Part shown: positions 11,601 to 22,821 of the stretch, piece by piece
Layout: every line of letters begins with the position of its first letter
How positions within the stretch are numbered: the first letter of the stretch is position 1
Source: Epichloe hybrida
Lineage: Eukaryota > Ascomycota > Sordariomycetes > Hypocreales > Clavicipitaceae
Direction of reading: 5' to 3'
DNA length: 64,000 nt
NCBI GenBank assembly: GCA_019022495.1
Contig: JAFEKR010000020.1
Coordinates: 124,001 to 188,000 of the forward strand
Program-made: the position numbers and the translations under genes
Notes under the pieces: generated by a model
What the model saw: the letters and a program-made list of their open reading frames with translations, nothing else
Databases searched by the model: none
What the model was told of the DNA's origin: nothing

Positions 11601-12476
11601 CGTGTATACGTAAGTTTCTGGTTGTTGAATTCCGAAGAGCTCCTGGTACTGCTGTGAAGCACCTTTGGTGAATTGATAAAAGATGTGGAAGTTTCGCTCG
11701 TTGGTAATCTGACCGACGACCCGCGATTTCTCGAGGAGATAGTTGGTGATGTCGGCCCCGACTGGTTCGCCAGTTGAGTTGAAATGAATTTGGAGATATT
11801 TGCCGAATCTCGAAGAGTTGTTGTTGCGCAAGGTTTTTGCATTTCCGAAAGATTCCAGTAACGGGTTTGTCGCCAAAACCATTTCTTTAATCTTCTTAAT
11901 ATCGCCCGATTGTTCACCGGAGACGTTTGCTATGTATTGCATAATGCGCTTGGCTGCTTCCGTTTTGCCAGCGCCCGACTCACCCGAGATGATCACACAC
12001 TGATTGTCATGGTAGGCTTTCATGTTGTAGTACGCCGACTCTGCAATTGCGAAAACGTGGGGCGGCATCTCTAGTCGGTTTTTGCCCCTGTAACTGTCGA
12101 GGACTTGGTCTGTATAAATGCCGAGGTCGCGAAACAGATTAACGGAAACCAGTACATGGCCGATGTACGTATAAATCTCAGCGCCGTCAAAGCGCTTCTT
12201 CAGGTTCTCATTAATAGCCTCATTAGATACCTTGCTCAATAAGGTCAGGTCTGAAACTCCGATCTCCTTTTTCTTCGTCGCTTCGAATGTCGCTTTTTTG
12301 GGTTTGCCGGCGGCGGCAATCTGGGACCCAGGTTGGGCATTGCGGGCGGCTTTGTCCTTGGGACGTCTTGAAATACCCTAATTGCAAAGGGAAACCCGCG
12401 TACGGGATGTTAGCCCAACATCTGCGTCTGATAAAGTGAACAGTACAATGGTTGTAGTCCGCGAGTTTCTTACCAT
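8663..12476 (-). CDS. MYO1: Class I myosin heavy chain (Myo3/5, MyoA type)
   Basis: Three exons: 12476-12474 (only the ATG), 12377-9062 and 8994-8663, with introns of 96 and 67 bp (GTAAGA donor with TTAG acceptor; GTATGC donor with GATTAG acceptor). The product is 1,216 aa, normal for the family. It drives actin-dependent endocytosis and hyphal tip growth at cortical patches. Domain order: basic N-terminus, motor head with P-loop GESGAGKT at 133-140 and switch region NNNSSRFGK, two IQ-like motifs with IQRMWR for calmodulin, a basic TH1 lipid-binding tail, a Pro/Ala-rich region, an SH3 domain (KVLYDFNGQ, split by intron 2, then [15 protein letters not shown]), another Pro-rich stretch and an acidic C-terminus ending DDDW, which in relatives activates Arp2/3. 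Odd point: the near-invariant VNPF of the head reads VNLF (residue 82). Confidence 0.97.
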
Positions 12477-13804
12477 GATAAGACTATGAAATGCAGGAAA
12501 ATGGTGCGGTAAGTGGCCACGTAATGTTCTACTCGACCATGGAGCAGATTAGGAGGATGCGTACAAAAGTTGTTAAGGACGGGCGGGGAAATTGTCGTGA
12601 AAGACGAATCCTTATGGCATCGCCGCTGCCCTCTCTGTTCTGCCAATGCGAGACTGTGGCTGGACGTTAACTGGTGTTGTCCTATTCCACGAGATGGCCT
12701 AAAAATGACGGAGCGCCGACAATTTTCCGCTAACGCGCACAGCCCCTTAGGCGGTTACGAATCAGTGGCGGGGATTGGGAGAATTGAAACCAGACGCATC
12801 TGGTTCTGCCTCGGGAGGAACTCCATTCAACAGAATTGAATGAGCTTTTGCTAGACCGGCTACGTCGTGCGATGCAACTTCTGGGAAACTAAAGCAATAT
12901 ATCCATTCTCCTGCGATACAATTTATTTGGAAATGAAAAAAGGGTAGGTAGTTCTCAACTATTGATCCAGATCTAGATGTCATACTCACTTCCTCTCTCT
13001 TAGACTTGCTCCTCCCTGTCGACGTCGATTAGGGCGATGAAGCTCTGAGTTTCGAATGAGGGCGTAGCCGAGGCCTTCCCCTAGGAATATGCTCATCCTA
13101 TTCATTGATTTATATACCCAGCGGATTGACATTGACCTCATTTGGTACCCCCATATGAAGACAACTAAAATAAGTCGCGGGCAGCTGGCCTAAACTTGTG
13201 CAACCCGGACGAGAGTATGCCTGATCTATTATGCATCGTTCATGATGCAGTAGTCCGCACAGTGCTGATTTATCAAAGTCAACCGAAACACACATGTCAC
13301 GGGAATGGTCACACCAAGATACTTGCGGCCTAATAAGTACGGAGCACATACCTACGTGTAGAGATAATATCCCCCACCGCCAAGTGCGCGTCCTTGTTGC
13401 GGGGTAGAAGTGCCCACATGCCGATCAACCTTCAAGTCTTCATACTCACCCATTGCCAGGCTGCTCACCCGGCGACGGCGAAGGATTCCTAATGGCTGGC
13501 CAACCAACAATGCACAACTCTAGCCATATGACAGGTGCCTGGTGTATGTGCTGAAATAGCAGATTGTGATGGATGGCTTGACCACCACATGGCTAATGAT
13601 GTCACATGAAAAGCCCCTAGGTTATTGGCCTACTGACCTACCTGCGTACCTAAATAAAGCCATCTCTACCCACCTCCTGCTCCAGTTGACTCTACTCCTC
13701 TTTCGCCATCTTCTGCCGTTGCCTTACCCTTCCTCAGATATTTAATTGTTGTCAATCGGACTACAGTCTGTGCCCGAGGTGCCCGAGGTGCCCGAGAAGT
13801 CGTT
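12477..13804. other. Divergent intergenic region between myosin I and the RPEL gene
   Basis: About 1.33 kb that must hold the promoters of both genes, which point away from each other. Short frames inside it have no recognisable domain. The right part has several CTACCTG/ACCTAGG-like strings near 13,620-13,660 and CT-rich DNA before the RPEL start, typical of fungal promoters. No specific factor site can be assigned by eye. Confidence 0.5.
13770..13796 (+). repeat. Three tandem copies of GTGCCCGAG in the RPEL gene leader
   Basis: The 9-mer GTGCCCGAG is repeated three times without a break and ends 8 bp before the RPEL start codon. It probably lies in the 5' UTR. It could arise by slippage; no function is evident. 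Confidence 0.9.
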
Positions 13805-14332
13805 ATGTCTGCGTCCACTGAACAGCAACCTCAAGTTGTTGATGAGACCTCCATCTCGCCCATTCGCCCAGACACTGCCAGGAAAAATTCACTAGAAAAT
13901 CACCTGATGCACCGCCCAAACCGCACAGAACTGGTAGACAGTGCGTACCCCCGCTTTCCATCCAGAGGCCGACTGGAGTGCTCTCTGCGTCGACCTCTTG
14001 AGCATTCACTTCACATCCACGCTAATCAAAAGTGTCATTAGGAAATATCCTCCCAGCTTCTTCCGCGTCCCCCGGGATTGTTGCCAATCAAAAAGAGGTA
14101 TGACTATACACCAATAGAAGCCCCATCTGACTCATGTTCATCTCCCCAAACTGACGAGGGTTAGCTCGAGAGAAACATGCTTGGAGACAAATTGAATGAC
14201 AAGATCTCACACCGCCCAAGCCCCGAAGAATTAGTAAAGGGGGGTGTTTTGCACGAGGACCCACGAACAGCAGAACAGAAATACGATGAAGCAATTGAAG
14301 ACGAATACGCCAAGCGAGAAGGTGGTGCCTGA
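13805..14332 (+). CDS. Small RPEL-repeat protein
   Basis: Three exons at 13805-13940, 14042-14097 and 14165-14332, with introns 13941-14041 (GTGCGT...TTAG) and 14098-14164 (GTATGA...TTAG). Phases join cleanly to give 119 aa. Two RPEL-type units are visible: ENHLMHRPNRTELVDRNILP and, after the second intron, LNDKISHRPSPEELVKGGVL, followed by an acidic end with DEAIEDEYAKREGGA. In animals RPEL motifs (RPxxxEL) bind monomeric actin; small two-repeat RPEL proteins are widespread in filamentous fungi but little studied. No single open frame covers the gene, so it is easily missed. It starts divergently from the myosin I gene, which makes an actin link attractive but unproven. Confidence 0.85.
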
Positions 14333-15286
14333 AGATGAAACGGTTTTACTGGCGTGATATGCCAGCTTAGTTTGTTAATTGGTGCAGGCCGTCTTTCAGA
14401 CTGGAATCATTTGAAGCAGAACTTCTTGGCCCGTAGCAGCTGTTCATTATTCAACCCTGGTCATTCGATCAGAAAGAAAAGGAGCGAAATGGAAAAGAAA
14501 GAAGAAAAAAGTTATATTCAGACCTGTTGTTGTGCAATCGTGGTTCTGATATGTACTTGATATTCGGCATGAATCACAGCGCCTATCTCAACTTTGCAAC
14601 TGGTTCATGGATTCACATCATGTACCGCTCATGTACCCCTCTTTTTGAGAAAAGAATCAAAGGAAAAAGAGTTTGTCGTTGCTGAATATACAGTCTCGAC
14701 TTTCAAGCCAGGCGCAAGAATAGCATTCAGCCACGCACGGAGTCGGCTTGTCATACAATTCGTTATGCTACCACCTTGACTGCGCATGAACCACGTTGCC
14801 CGCTAATGTCAGAGAAAATGACAAAATGCCTACTGGACTATTCATAGCAATCACGCAAGATTGCCAGGTTTCTCATGGCATAGAGTTGCCGGTATGGAAG
14901 GGGTCCTATCGGTTTCATCTTGAAACATCCATCTTTGTGCATTACACGTTGTGTTGGCGGCCAGGCTTGTACAATCCGTACATCAGCCACCGGTCAAGGT
15001 CGAAATGATAATAGAAGAATCGTGTGATTCATAAGTTAGCAAGTCTATGTAAATGAACAACTCGTACAGTCAATGCCTCCGGCAGTTTTGCGGAGCCACA
15101 AAGACGCAAGCTATAGAGTGCAACAACAATATTAAACATCGTCATAAAACAAAGCCATTCCAAGCCTTCGACTTTGACTCCAACATGTGCCCCCAAAAAA
15201 CTTATCGCGTCTTTTAACGATCAATATGAATTGTTTTTCGAGAACTTAATGACATGAATTTAAAGTGTTGTGTTGTTAAAGTTGAG
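14333..15286. other. Intergenic region, no gene seen
   Basis: This carries the RPEL 3' UTR and otherwise only short, overlapping frames with no recognisable domains. I see no RNA gene signature, tandem repeat or RIP-type AT richness. Confidence 0.5.
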
Positions 15287-15634
15287 TCAAGATCTTGAAT
15301 ATGAGCCGCCATAGCCTGGGCTGGGGGACCCATGTTCGTAAGCAGTCCGGTTGTGGCTCACGACGTTGGTTCCATTCGAAGATCTGGTTACTTCTACAGC
15401 ATGTTTATCTATGACTTCATTAGCAGTGAAATTAAACAAGCCTTCAGCAGAAACCAAAATTCATGACGTACTCGCTCCGTATTGACGGTACGTTCCGGGT
15501 GACAATGAGGAAGTGCCTGAGCCGGAGGTTGACGAGGATGGCGAATGTGATTCACTGGAGCACGAGTCCGCGCTCCCCACAAGGGGCGCCCGGCTTGTTT
15601 GATGTACCTGCACTCTGTAATAAGGGCCACCCAT
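15287..15634 (-). CDS. Possible small gene, product unknown
   Basis: The support is a well-formed 63-bp intron: GTACGT donor at 15471, CTAAT branch-like site, ATAG acceptor ending at 15409. It joins two open stretches in phase: 15634-15472 and 15408-15287. From the ATG at 15634 (MGGPYYRVQ) this gives 94 aa, rich in Ser, Gly and Tyr, ending GSPSPGYGGSYSRS. A possible further acceptor (GTCTCAG near 15,670) hints that more exons lie upstream. I recognise no family and the low-complexity composition gives no function. It may be the end of a larger gene or chance. Confidence 0.3.
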
Positions 15635-17590
15635 TGTAGCAGTTTGTTTGACTCTGGCTTGGAGACTGAGACACAAGGAAATTTTTAGAGCAGAAAATAT
15701 CGGCTCGCACATACGTAAACTTTATAGAGAAGCGGATAATACATTCATGGGACGTATACACACGGTGAGAATGAGGCAACCGCTCTGTTGATGCGACTTG
15801 AGCCAGGGTTACCCTGGGATAAGGCTTCGACAACGCAATGACTCAAAAGCACGGCACGCCTTGGAAAGCGTGCGTACCATGGCGAAGAAGAGCAGTTGAA
15901 TTTCACAGCAAAGGCTGAAGATCAGGCGAGGCGAGGCGGGACGGGCGGCTGAGCGCCAGGGATTCGCCTTAATAGTTGCAGTTGACAAGTTGACCCAGTC
16001 CCCATGCACCCCGGAACGTTGAAACCAGCCTGAGTTATTGGACTCAGGGGGGCTTCGTGTGTCGGCTGCGGACTTGACACCTGTTGGGCCTCAAAATGAA
16101 TCAGCACAGGCCAAGCGGCGGACCCAGACAGCATTTCCAAGGGCCAAACCCATCATATTCATTCTCCTGTTTCGTCATGAACAAAGCACCAAGGCATGAA
16201 CACAGCCTCCTCTCGGAAACCTCGCGAAGATGCCTGGTTCACCATCAGACCACGACTTGTTTCGACAGGGTTAGCACCCCTGATTAGAGAAGTCATTGAT
16301 TGGCAAGAACTATTAATAGGCTTTACTAGGTATGTCACTACAAACAGAAGCCCGCTTCGCTCCGTTCCTGTCTGAATTATATCATCACTAAATAGGTACC
16401 TTGGGTATCTGACAATACAAACTACGAGGGACACCAGTACAATCAATCCTTCAAGCTATAATCGATAGATGACGGCCAAGCATCGCACGCATACCCCAGC
16501 CGGGGTGTCAAGTTCACTCCAAGTGTGTTCTGGCAAACGCAAATCCTATTTAAGAGTGATTGTTTGTTTAATTGCCTATGCGATTTGTTGAAGGGCGGCC
16601 CGTGACAACTTGAACAAGGGTGCAGCAGCCGCGATCGCTAATATCACGAGGAGAACCTGGATTTTACGGAGTACATACAGTTCTACACGAGGCATGTGTA
16701 TGTACGCATCGCTAGGAAATATCCATCCCCCACCGTTGAACCATTGCAGGACTGTTCCTCGCCACTTCATGATTTGCTGAAAACATATTTTTTCGAGTAT
16801 TCCCGATACAGGAACCATCGATAGCCTAGTGGTGGCCAATACCTTGGATAACCTGAGGATTACTCATTTATTTGTGGGTGGACGGACTGTGGTATTGCAC
16901 ACGTCACCTCCACAAACAGTCTGCGTCGAGCGCAATCGAATTTCTTTCGACGACGACGACGGAATGATACACGCCTGTCACACTGACAGACGGCTTGTTT
17001 TCGAGATTGTGTACCTCTTTTTCGTTTGTTCCGTGTCACGCGTGTTTCTGTGTCGCCAACCAATGCTAGCTAGCGTGTGTAGTTGGCGTTAAAAAGCCCG
17101 TAGTCTGAGCGGTGTGTACATATAACGAATAGGCCCAAAAGGGAGCTGGTATGTGGCCAAAGACGTGCGACAGCAAGTATTGTAACCAGGTAATAGTGAG
17201 TGGCACAGTGGGTGAAGCAGCGCCAGAGCTTAGCAGGTCTGACCAGGGAGAGCATACAGCCGAGTGTTCACACAGTCAGATGATGTGTGTACACATACAT
17301 GTACATACTGTTTTGACTTCTACATAATTAACTCCTGGCTGTTTTTGACAGTGGGATAGTTAGCAGCGGGTCGTGCAGTTAACGCTGGATCCACAGTGGT
17401 CGGGTCGGAGCACCTTTGGCTCCCCCATCTTGTCTTACCTGGCAACATCTCAACCAGGCTGCTAGCATGAACGGTTCTTGGTCTCTACCATCTTGATTAA
17501 TATTTGCGCGATTTACATTTTCAGCATTCTCCTCCCCAGCGACAGCTTCAAACTTGTTCAATTGAGTTATCTTTTCTGTGGCATCTCGCG
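15635..17590. other. Intergenic region, no firm gene
   Basis: About 2 kb. If the small gene to the left is real, its upstream exons may fall in 15,700-16,150, where minus-strand frames are Pro/Ser-rich but not conserved-looking to me. The rest shows only short frames. The last 100 bp should hold the FKBP promoter and 5' UTR. Confidence 0.45.
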
Positions 17591-18372
17591 ATGAAAGCCA
17601 CCACAATTATGTCTGTTTTGGCTGCGGCCATTGGCCTCGCTGCTGCTGAGGAACTCACGATTGAGGTCACGCACAGCGTGAAGTGCGACCGAAAGACTCA
17701 GAAGGGTGATCAGATTTCAATGCATTACAAAGGAACTCTGAGCGGATCTGGACAGCAATTTGATGCTAGTATGTCCGCGCCGATCCCGCATTCAAAGCAG
17801 TGTGCTGATGTTTTGTCTTCTTGCCAAGGCTATGATAGAGGTCAACCTCTAAAATTTACGCTGGGGGCTGGACAAGTGATTCAGGGGTGAGACTACAACT
17901 GCCCTTCTATTTTTGTGTGTTGAGAATCTAGAGATACTGATATAGGCGATACAGCTGGGATCAAGGTCTGAATGACATGTGTATCGGAGAGAAAAGGTGA
18001 GTTGATGACCGATGCACACGCTTGCTTAATCAGGCCAGCGGCTGACAGGTGTAAGGACTTTGACTATCCCGCCTGGGCTAGCATACGGCGAGCGTGGTAT
18101 TGGCCCGATCCCTCCTGGCTCTACTCTAGGTGCGTGTTTTGGCCTTTCTATCTTCTCCTTAACGTGTGTACTGACACGTAGCTCGGCATGAAGTTTTCGA
18201 AACCGAACTAGTTGGCATTGCGGGAGTGGCCCCTCCTGAGAAGGAGGACGAAAAGCAGGAGGTGGCTCAAAAGGCTGGCGAGAAAGTAGCCAATATCGTC
18301 TCGGAAGCTGCTGAGGCTGTCAAGACTTTCGTCGCCGATACTGATGATGAACAAGGTCATGAAGAATTATGA
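17591..18372 (+). CDS. FPR2: ER FKBP-type peptidyl-prolyl cis-trans isomerase (FKBP2)
   Basis: Five exons: 17591-17768, 17829-17886, 17955-17996, 18056-18129 and 18194-18372. All four introns are 59-68 bp with GT-AG ends, and the phases join to a 176-aa protein. A signal peptide (about 1-19, [19 protein letters not shown]) is followed by one FKBP domain with [47 protein letters not shown] and FETELVGI, which includes the FK506-binding and active-site residues. A Glu/Ala/Lys-rich tail ends in HEEL, an ER-retention signal of the HDEL type. It acts as a prolyl isomerase and folding helper in the ER lumen. Intron 1 is 60 bp and open in frame, so a naive reading would translate it. The choice of the last acceptor (GAAG at 18193) is made because it restores STLVFETEL; an earlier AG would add three residues. 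Confidence 0.95.
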
Positions 18373-18633
18373 TTCTTCTGCGCACATAAACGTTCACATG
18401 AGCGATTGGCACACCCCAATGTTCATAAGTAGCAAGCTGCGACAAACACTCTTGCAGCACCAAAACCCTCTCTTTCAATACATACGGTTGCAGTATACAT
18501 AGTATCGTGGTATTCCATTACTTCATGAGAAGGTCAAGGGAATCAGAACGATTGGTAACGTCAAGTTAGATGCGCTACTCCGAATTTCCTCTCGCGGTAA
18601 ATGTAGAACAGTAGCTAAGGATAATTCGTAAAG

Positions 18634-20562
18634 TTATAAAAAATAAAGCCTCTTTTGTTTTGGGTCAACCTGTGAGGCTTTTGCTCTCTTTCGATCATTG
18701 GAACGCGGTCGTTTCGATACCGGTTGGGTCAATTGCTGCTTGCTGGCTTCTTGGCCCTGTATTGCATCTCTTATCGTCTGGCGAGATAGACATAAATCAA
18801 TGTGATCGTTGAAACCCTTCTCATCAGGCTGTTGTGGCCGAAGACAAACAGGACATTCCCACAGTTTATCTTCGACTTCAGAATTTTGCTTCCGAGGGTT
18901 TGCTATTACCTGTTTGCCATGCCTACCAAATACACTGTCTTCAAGTTGCTCAGGGTCATCATTCTGGAATGTGCCTCCACTCAACTGTATTTTGTCGGCA
19001 GTCGGCCCTTCCCTTTCAGCATCTGCGTTCGTTTCTGATGCAGCGTTCATTTCTTCAGAAACTTGTGCGCCTGCCAGAACAGTATCAGGTCTCCGCCTTT
19101 TAAGACCAAAAAATGCCATTGTATCAGGTCTCTTGGTGCTAGCCAAATTGGTACAACGCAAGCCCATTAAACGGATTTTCATGCCAGGTATTTCCTGTTC
19201 TAACTTGCTGAGAATCGGAAGAGAGAAGGAGTAGAGATCAGCGGCCAAGCATATGGCCCTTGGAGTGACAGCTTGTCGGGTGACAACCTCGAATGTATGC
19301 AACTTGACTTTCAAACAGAGAGTCCTGCCTTTGCATTCAGCCCTTCGCATATCTTGTTCCAGTTCCTCTGAGATGCATCGTAACTTCTCCCTCAATTTCA
19401 TGGGATCGGACATCTCTCGAAATGTGCTCTCGGTTCCTACACTTTTACGCTCATATTTCTCAGCAGGCTGGATCCTTGTGCGTCCTAGGCCAAGAAAGCA
19501 GCTAAGAAGAAACTCAAATGTCTTTTCGCCGAACAGCAAGTTTAGGTATTGTCGTTGCTCGTATATATCCCCACAGGTGATCACACCTATTTCTCTCAAC
19601 TCACGTTCTAGAACGCGACCGATACCATTCACCTTCCTTGTGGGCAACTCTCTCATGAATCTCATTATGGATGCTCGATCGCTTGGTAAGACAAATTGAC
19701 CATTTGGCTTATTCATGTTGGAGCAGATCTTTGCAAGCTTCGTATTCGCTGCGATGCCAGCCGATACGGTAATGCCAGTCTTATCGTGAATCTCTTGTCT
19801 CAATTGCTCAATTGCCTCAACAGGTCCAATGGAGCTGTCCTGACAGTACTGTGTAATATTCAGATATGCCTCATCAATGCTGGCGCTTTCAAATCGGGGA
19901 TCGTAGTTTACCAATACCTCACGAACTTCTTGAGCCTTTGAAGTATACTTGCCAAAATTTGGTCGAATAAGAACCAGAGAGGGACACAACTTTTTGGCTA
20001 CAAAACCTGCCATTCCCGAGCGACATCCAAATTGTCGAGCAACATAATTGCAGGTTGTTAGGACACCTCCGCCGACAGCAAATGGAACATCCTTGAGTTC
20101 TGGACGTTCTAGCTGTTCTACTGCCGCATAAAAGGCGTCACAGTCGATATGAACAATGTGCTGACCTAGGTCTCGCGACAATTCCATCTCACTGATGATG
20201 CGGTCAGCGGTCCGCAGCTCGCATGTTAAATCTTGATTCTCTAAACGACGCTTTCTCGCAAGAAGCTCTTCAATCTTATGCGTCAAAACTTGATCTTTCA
20301 CTTCCTCACGGTTGAAGAACTTCGACCCCTTGGACGCATTGTAGATGATTTCCGAAACCTATTGACCACAGCGGTTAACACACAACTGTCGCAATGTAAC
20401 AGGAATGTTGGGAAATTGTACCTTGCTTTGGTCAACCCTGTCTTGGCCAGCCTTTGTCAGAGAGGGCCCTAGAAGATGATACTTCAAGGATTTTAGCTTA
20501 TGTTCTTCCTTCGACAGCTTGCCATTTTTTCGATCAACAAAGTCCGCTTCTACGTCCGACAT
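18634..20562 (-). CDS. POLK: DNA polymerase kappa (Y-family, DinB type)
   Basis: Two exons, 20562-20422 and 20358-18634, separated by a 63-bp intron (GTACAA donor, AATAG acceptor, phase 0) that joins QSK to VSEIIYNASKGSKFF. The product is 621 aa. It is a translesion polymerase that bypasses minor-groove adducts in the nucleus. The catalytic palm is intact: HIDCDAFYAAVE with Asp at about 119, and SASIDEAYLNI with Asp-Glu at about 209-210. The steric-gate/finger region CNYVARQFGCRSGM and the little-finger domain follow. A UBZ-type zinc finger (CPVC...HIDLC, about 549-570) binds ubiquitin, as on modified PCNA. The tail is basic and ends QKRLYFL, a degenerate PIP-box-like end. It is convergent with the FKBP gene, 261 bp apart. 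The start at 20562 is the first ATG in a frame that opens at a TTG upstream. Confidence 0.95.
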
Positions 20563-21178
20563 CGTGTCGAGCTGATGATCCAGAAATTCCCTGGGGGGCG
20601 ACGCAAAGAGTCGACTCAATGCTTTTAAGACCTAGGCATTCATTGCACATCTGATGTCGTTGGCATATGACTGGCAAGGTTTGCCCTTGTGTGCCTGCAT
20701 TATTACGCGTCGAGTTGCAATGCGTAGACAGGAAGCAGACGCGAAGTCATGTGACTGAATTCTCTGAAATTGGCCAGCCAGTGGAAGATCCACTCTTTTC
20801 GGGTAGCAACGCACTTGCGGAACACGGCTGAGCCAGTTCTTTCAGCCTATTGGCTAGCCGCACAACCAACTAACAGCATTTAAGCGCCCAAAAACCGCCA
20901 GAATCAGGCATGTTATAGGTCGATGCATGTACCTACCGAGGTATGCAATACAGTCTTATTAGGGAAGAGACCTTGATCGACATAACCCTAGTTTTTTCTC
21001 TCGCCCTGGCCGGAAGTAATTAGGCGGTGGGGTCGCAGGATGGCGCGTGCTATTATCCTCCATCCTTCCCCGCAAAGCTTTCCTTTCAGCAACGGGTATC
21101 CTTCCAACCCCTACTCACAGTGATATCAGCCTTAGATATTCCGACAAGCTTGTGCTTTTTGGGAGTATTGCTTAGAAT
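20563..21178. other. Divergent intergenic region (polymerase kappa / proline-rich protein)
   Basis: About 0.6 kb holding the promoters of both flanking genes. Short frames only. Contains CTACCGAGGTA/ACCTACC-like strings near 20,930. I see nothing else. Confidence 0.5.
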
Positions 21179-22639
21179 ATGGCAGCTAGAACTGACGAGG
21201 AGAATGTAGCTACACTGTAAGTGCCTATGTACTATCTCACATAAGCCCGGAAATACCTCTCACCATGACACGATATGATCAGCTTCGGCGATATACATTA
21301 TTTTTATAGTTCCGCAGACGTCAAGCCCAGACATCATCGCTTCGAGAAAGGCTCATATGTTTATCTTTTCGAGCATGCGGCCAAGAGACGCTGTCGCATT
21401 GAAATAGCCAATCAGCCAGGTACCGAGGACCAGGATGCTTTTGATGGATGTAAGCAGTTTCTTCCTCGACGCCTTTGAATTAGAAGCACGAGCTAAAGAT
21501 CAAGGCGGCTAGTTCTTGACCAAGCTCATGTGGAATATTCTTACAAAAAACACTGCATGGTGACGCTCACGGTCGCTGACTCCGTGGATCATAATGAATG
21601 GCATCTTCCGACTTACGACCCCAAAAACGAAAACAAATATCATTATAAGCTTCATTCTTTGGATATATATTTTTGGAGCCAGCAGGATGCTTTACAATTT
21701 GTCAATGGAGTCAGAATGGTGCTACCTGCCAAACAAGTTCAGATTCTGGATGAACCTGCGCCACAACCAGGCATGAGTTCAGTCATTCAGAGACTGGAGG
21801 ATGTGGCAATCTCAGATCCGCAATATCAGACGAAGCCTGCGTCGCTATTACCAGATTCAACGCATGAACCGCCAACTGCGGAAATTTCGGTAACCTCAGC
21901 AAGCCTGCCGGTATCCTTGCCTCTTCCTCCTCCTCCTCCCCAACCCGCCAAGTTTTTTCCGATGGCATACAACCCAGCGGCTCCAGCGGCTCCAGAGACT
22001 ATCAATTATCGGGAAAAGACGCCACCTCCAGATGAAGATCCCCTCAATCCTCTTGCGGTAGCAGTAGCGCACGATTATCAGAAACAACCATTCACTCCTG
22101 CATTCCCTCCCCAATCTCAGTTTCCGCTCGGGTTGGCAAGTCCTGGAATACCACCAAACGGAATCAGTAGTCCAGGGTTGCCACCACATTTCTCAGTGCC
22201 GCCGCAGCAATCAGGAATACAAAGATCTGTAACGACGCCCGCAAATGTCCCGTTGGTATCTCAGGGGCTGAATGGTTCGCTTGGCAATGGTGCATTCTCT
22301 GGGCCTATGGCATTCTCGCCGCCGCCTCCACAGCCGGCATCGTCCTCTGAGTCCACAGCTCAAGTATTGCAACAGGGACCTGTGAATGGAACTCCGCTAA
22401 CTCAACTTGGCGGAATTCAGAGCTATTCGTACGGTCAACCAAGCGTCGGGCAGCACAGCGGTCAAGAGTACACCATACATCAGCAATTTTACCGACCAAC
22501 TGAGTCTGAATATAAAGGCAATAAGCTCCCTCAACATCAAGCCAAAACAGAAACACGAGGGAGATTGGAAGAAAATGCTGGCCGCCTAGAAAGGGGCGTG
22601 ACGGGAATGTTGAAGAAGTTTGAGAAGAAGTTTAGTTGA
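21179..22639 (+). CDS. Conserved fungal proline-rich protein, function unknown
   Basis: Three exons: 21179-21216, 21283-21449 and 21513-22639, with introns of 66 and 63 bp (GTAAGT...TCAG; GTAAGC...CTAG). Phases are consistent and give 443 aa. The N-terminal 150 residues look folded: GDIHYFYSSADVKPRHHRF, GSYVYLFEH, KKHCMVTLTVADSV and YFWSQQDALQFVNGVRMVLP, which reminds me of a pleckstrin-like or other beta-rich fold without being a firm match. The middle is Pro/Gln/Ser-rich and disordered, with AYNPAAPAAPETI and REKTPPPDEDPLNPLAVA. The end, RLEENAGRLERGVTGMLKKF, is an amphipathic helix. The same layout is familiar from uncharacterised filamentous-fungal proteins. Gene DNA ends about 180 bp before the AT-rich block. 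Confidence 0.85.
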
Positions 22640-22742
22640 TGTCACGACCGGACGATGTAAAACATCGGGTATGTGTCACATATTGGATTAACTGAACCCA
22701 AATTCGAAGTGAGAAAACTTTTATCACCAGACAATCTTATCA

Positions 22743-22820
22743 GGGAAAGCGGAGCTTTGCCTGAGATTTGCGTCATGTAAGGCGAAGGCAAGAGGGTAGA
22801 GCGAAGCTTCCCGCTTTCCC
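22743..22820. repeat. Inverted repeat at the edge of AT block 1
   Basis: GGGAAAGCGG-AGCTT at 22743-22757 is mirrored by AGCTT-C-CCGCTTTCCC at 22805-22820, with one bulged base and a 47-bp spacer. It sits about 100 bp after the stop codon of the proline-rich gene and exactly where AT-rich DNA begins. It could be a transcription end structure, a foldback element or a remnant terminal repeat. Confidence 0.8.
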
Positions 22821-22821
22821 T

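Noticed and set aside
12570..12839. 89-aa Cys-containing ORF (+)
   Set aside because: Lies in the myosin I promoter, with no recognised domain or splice support.
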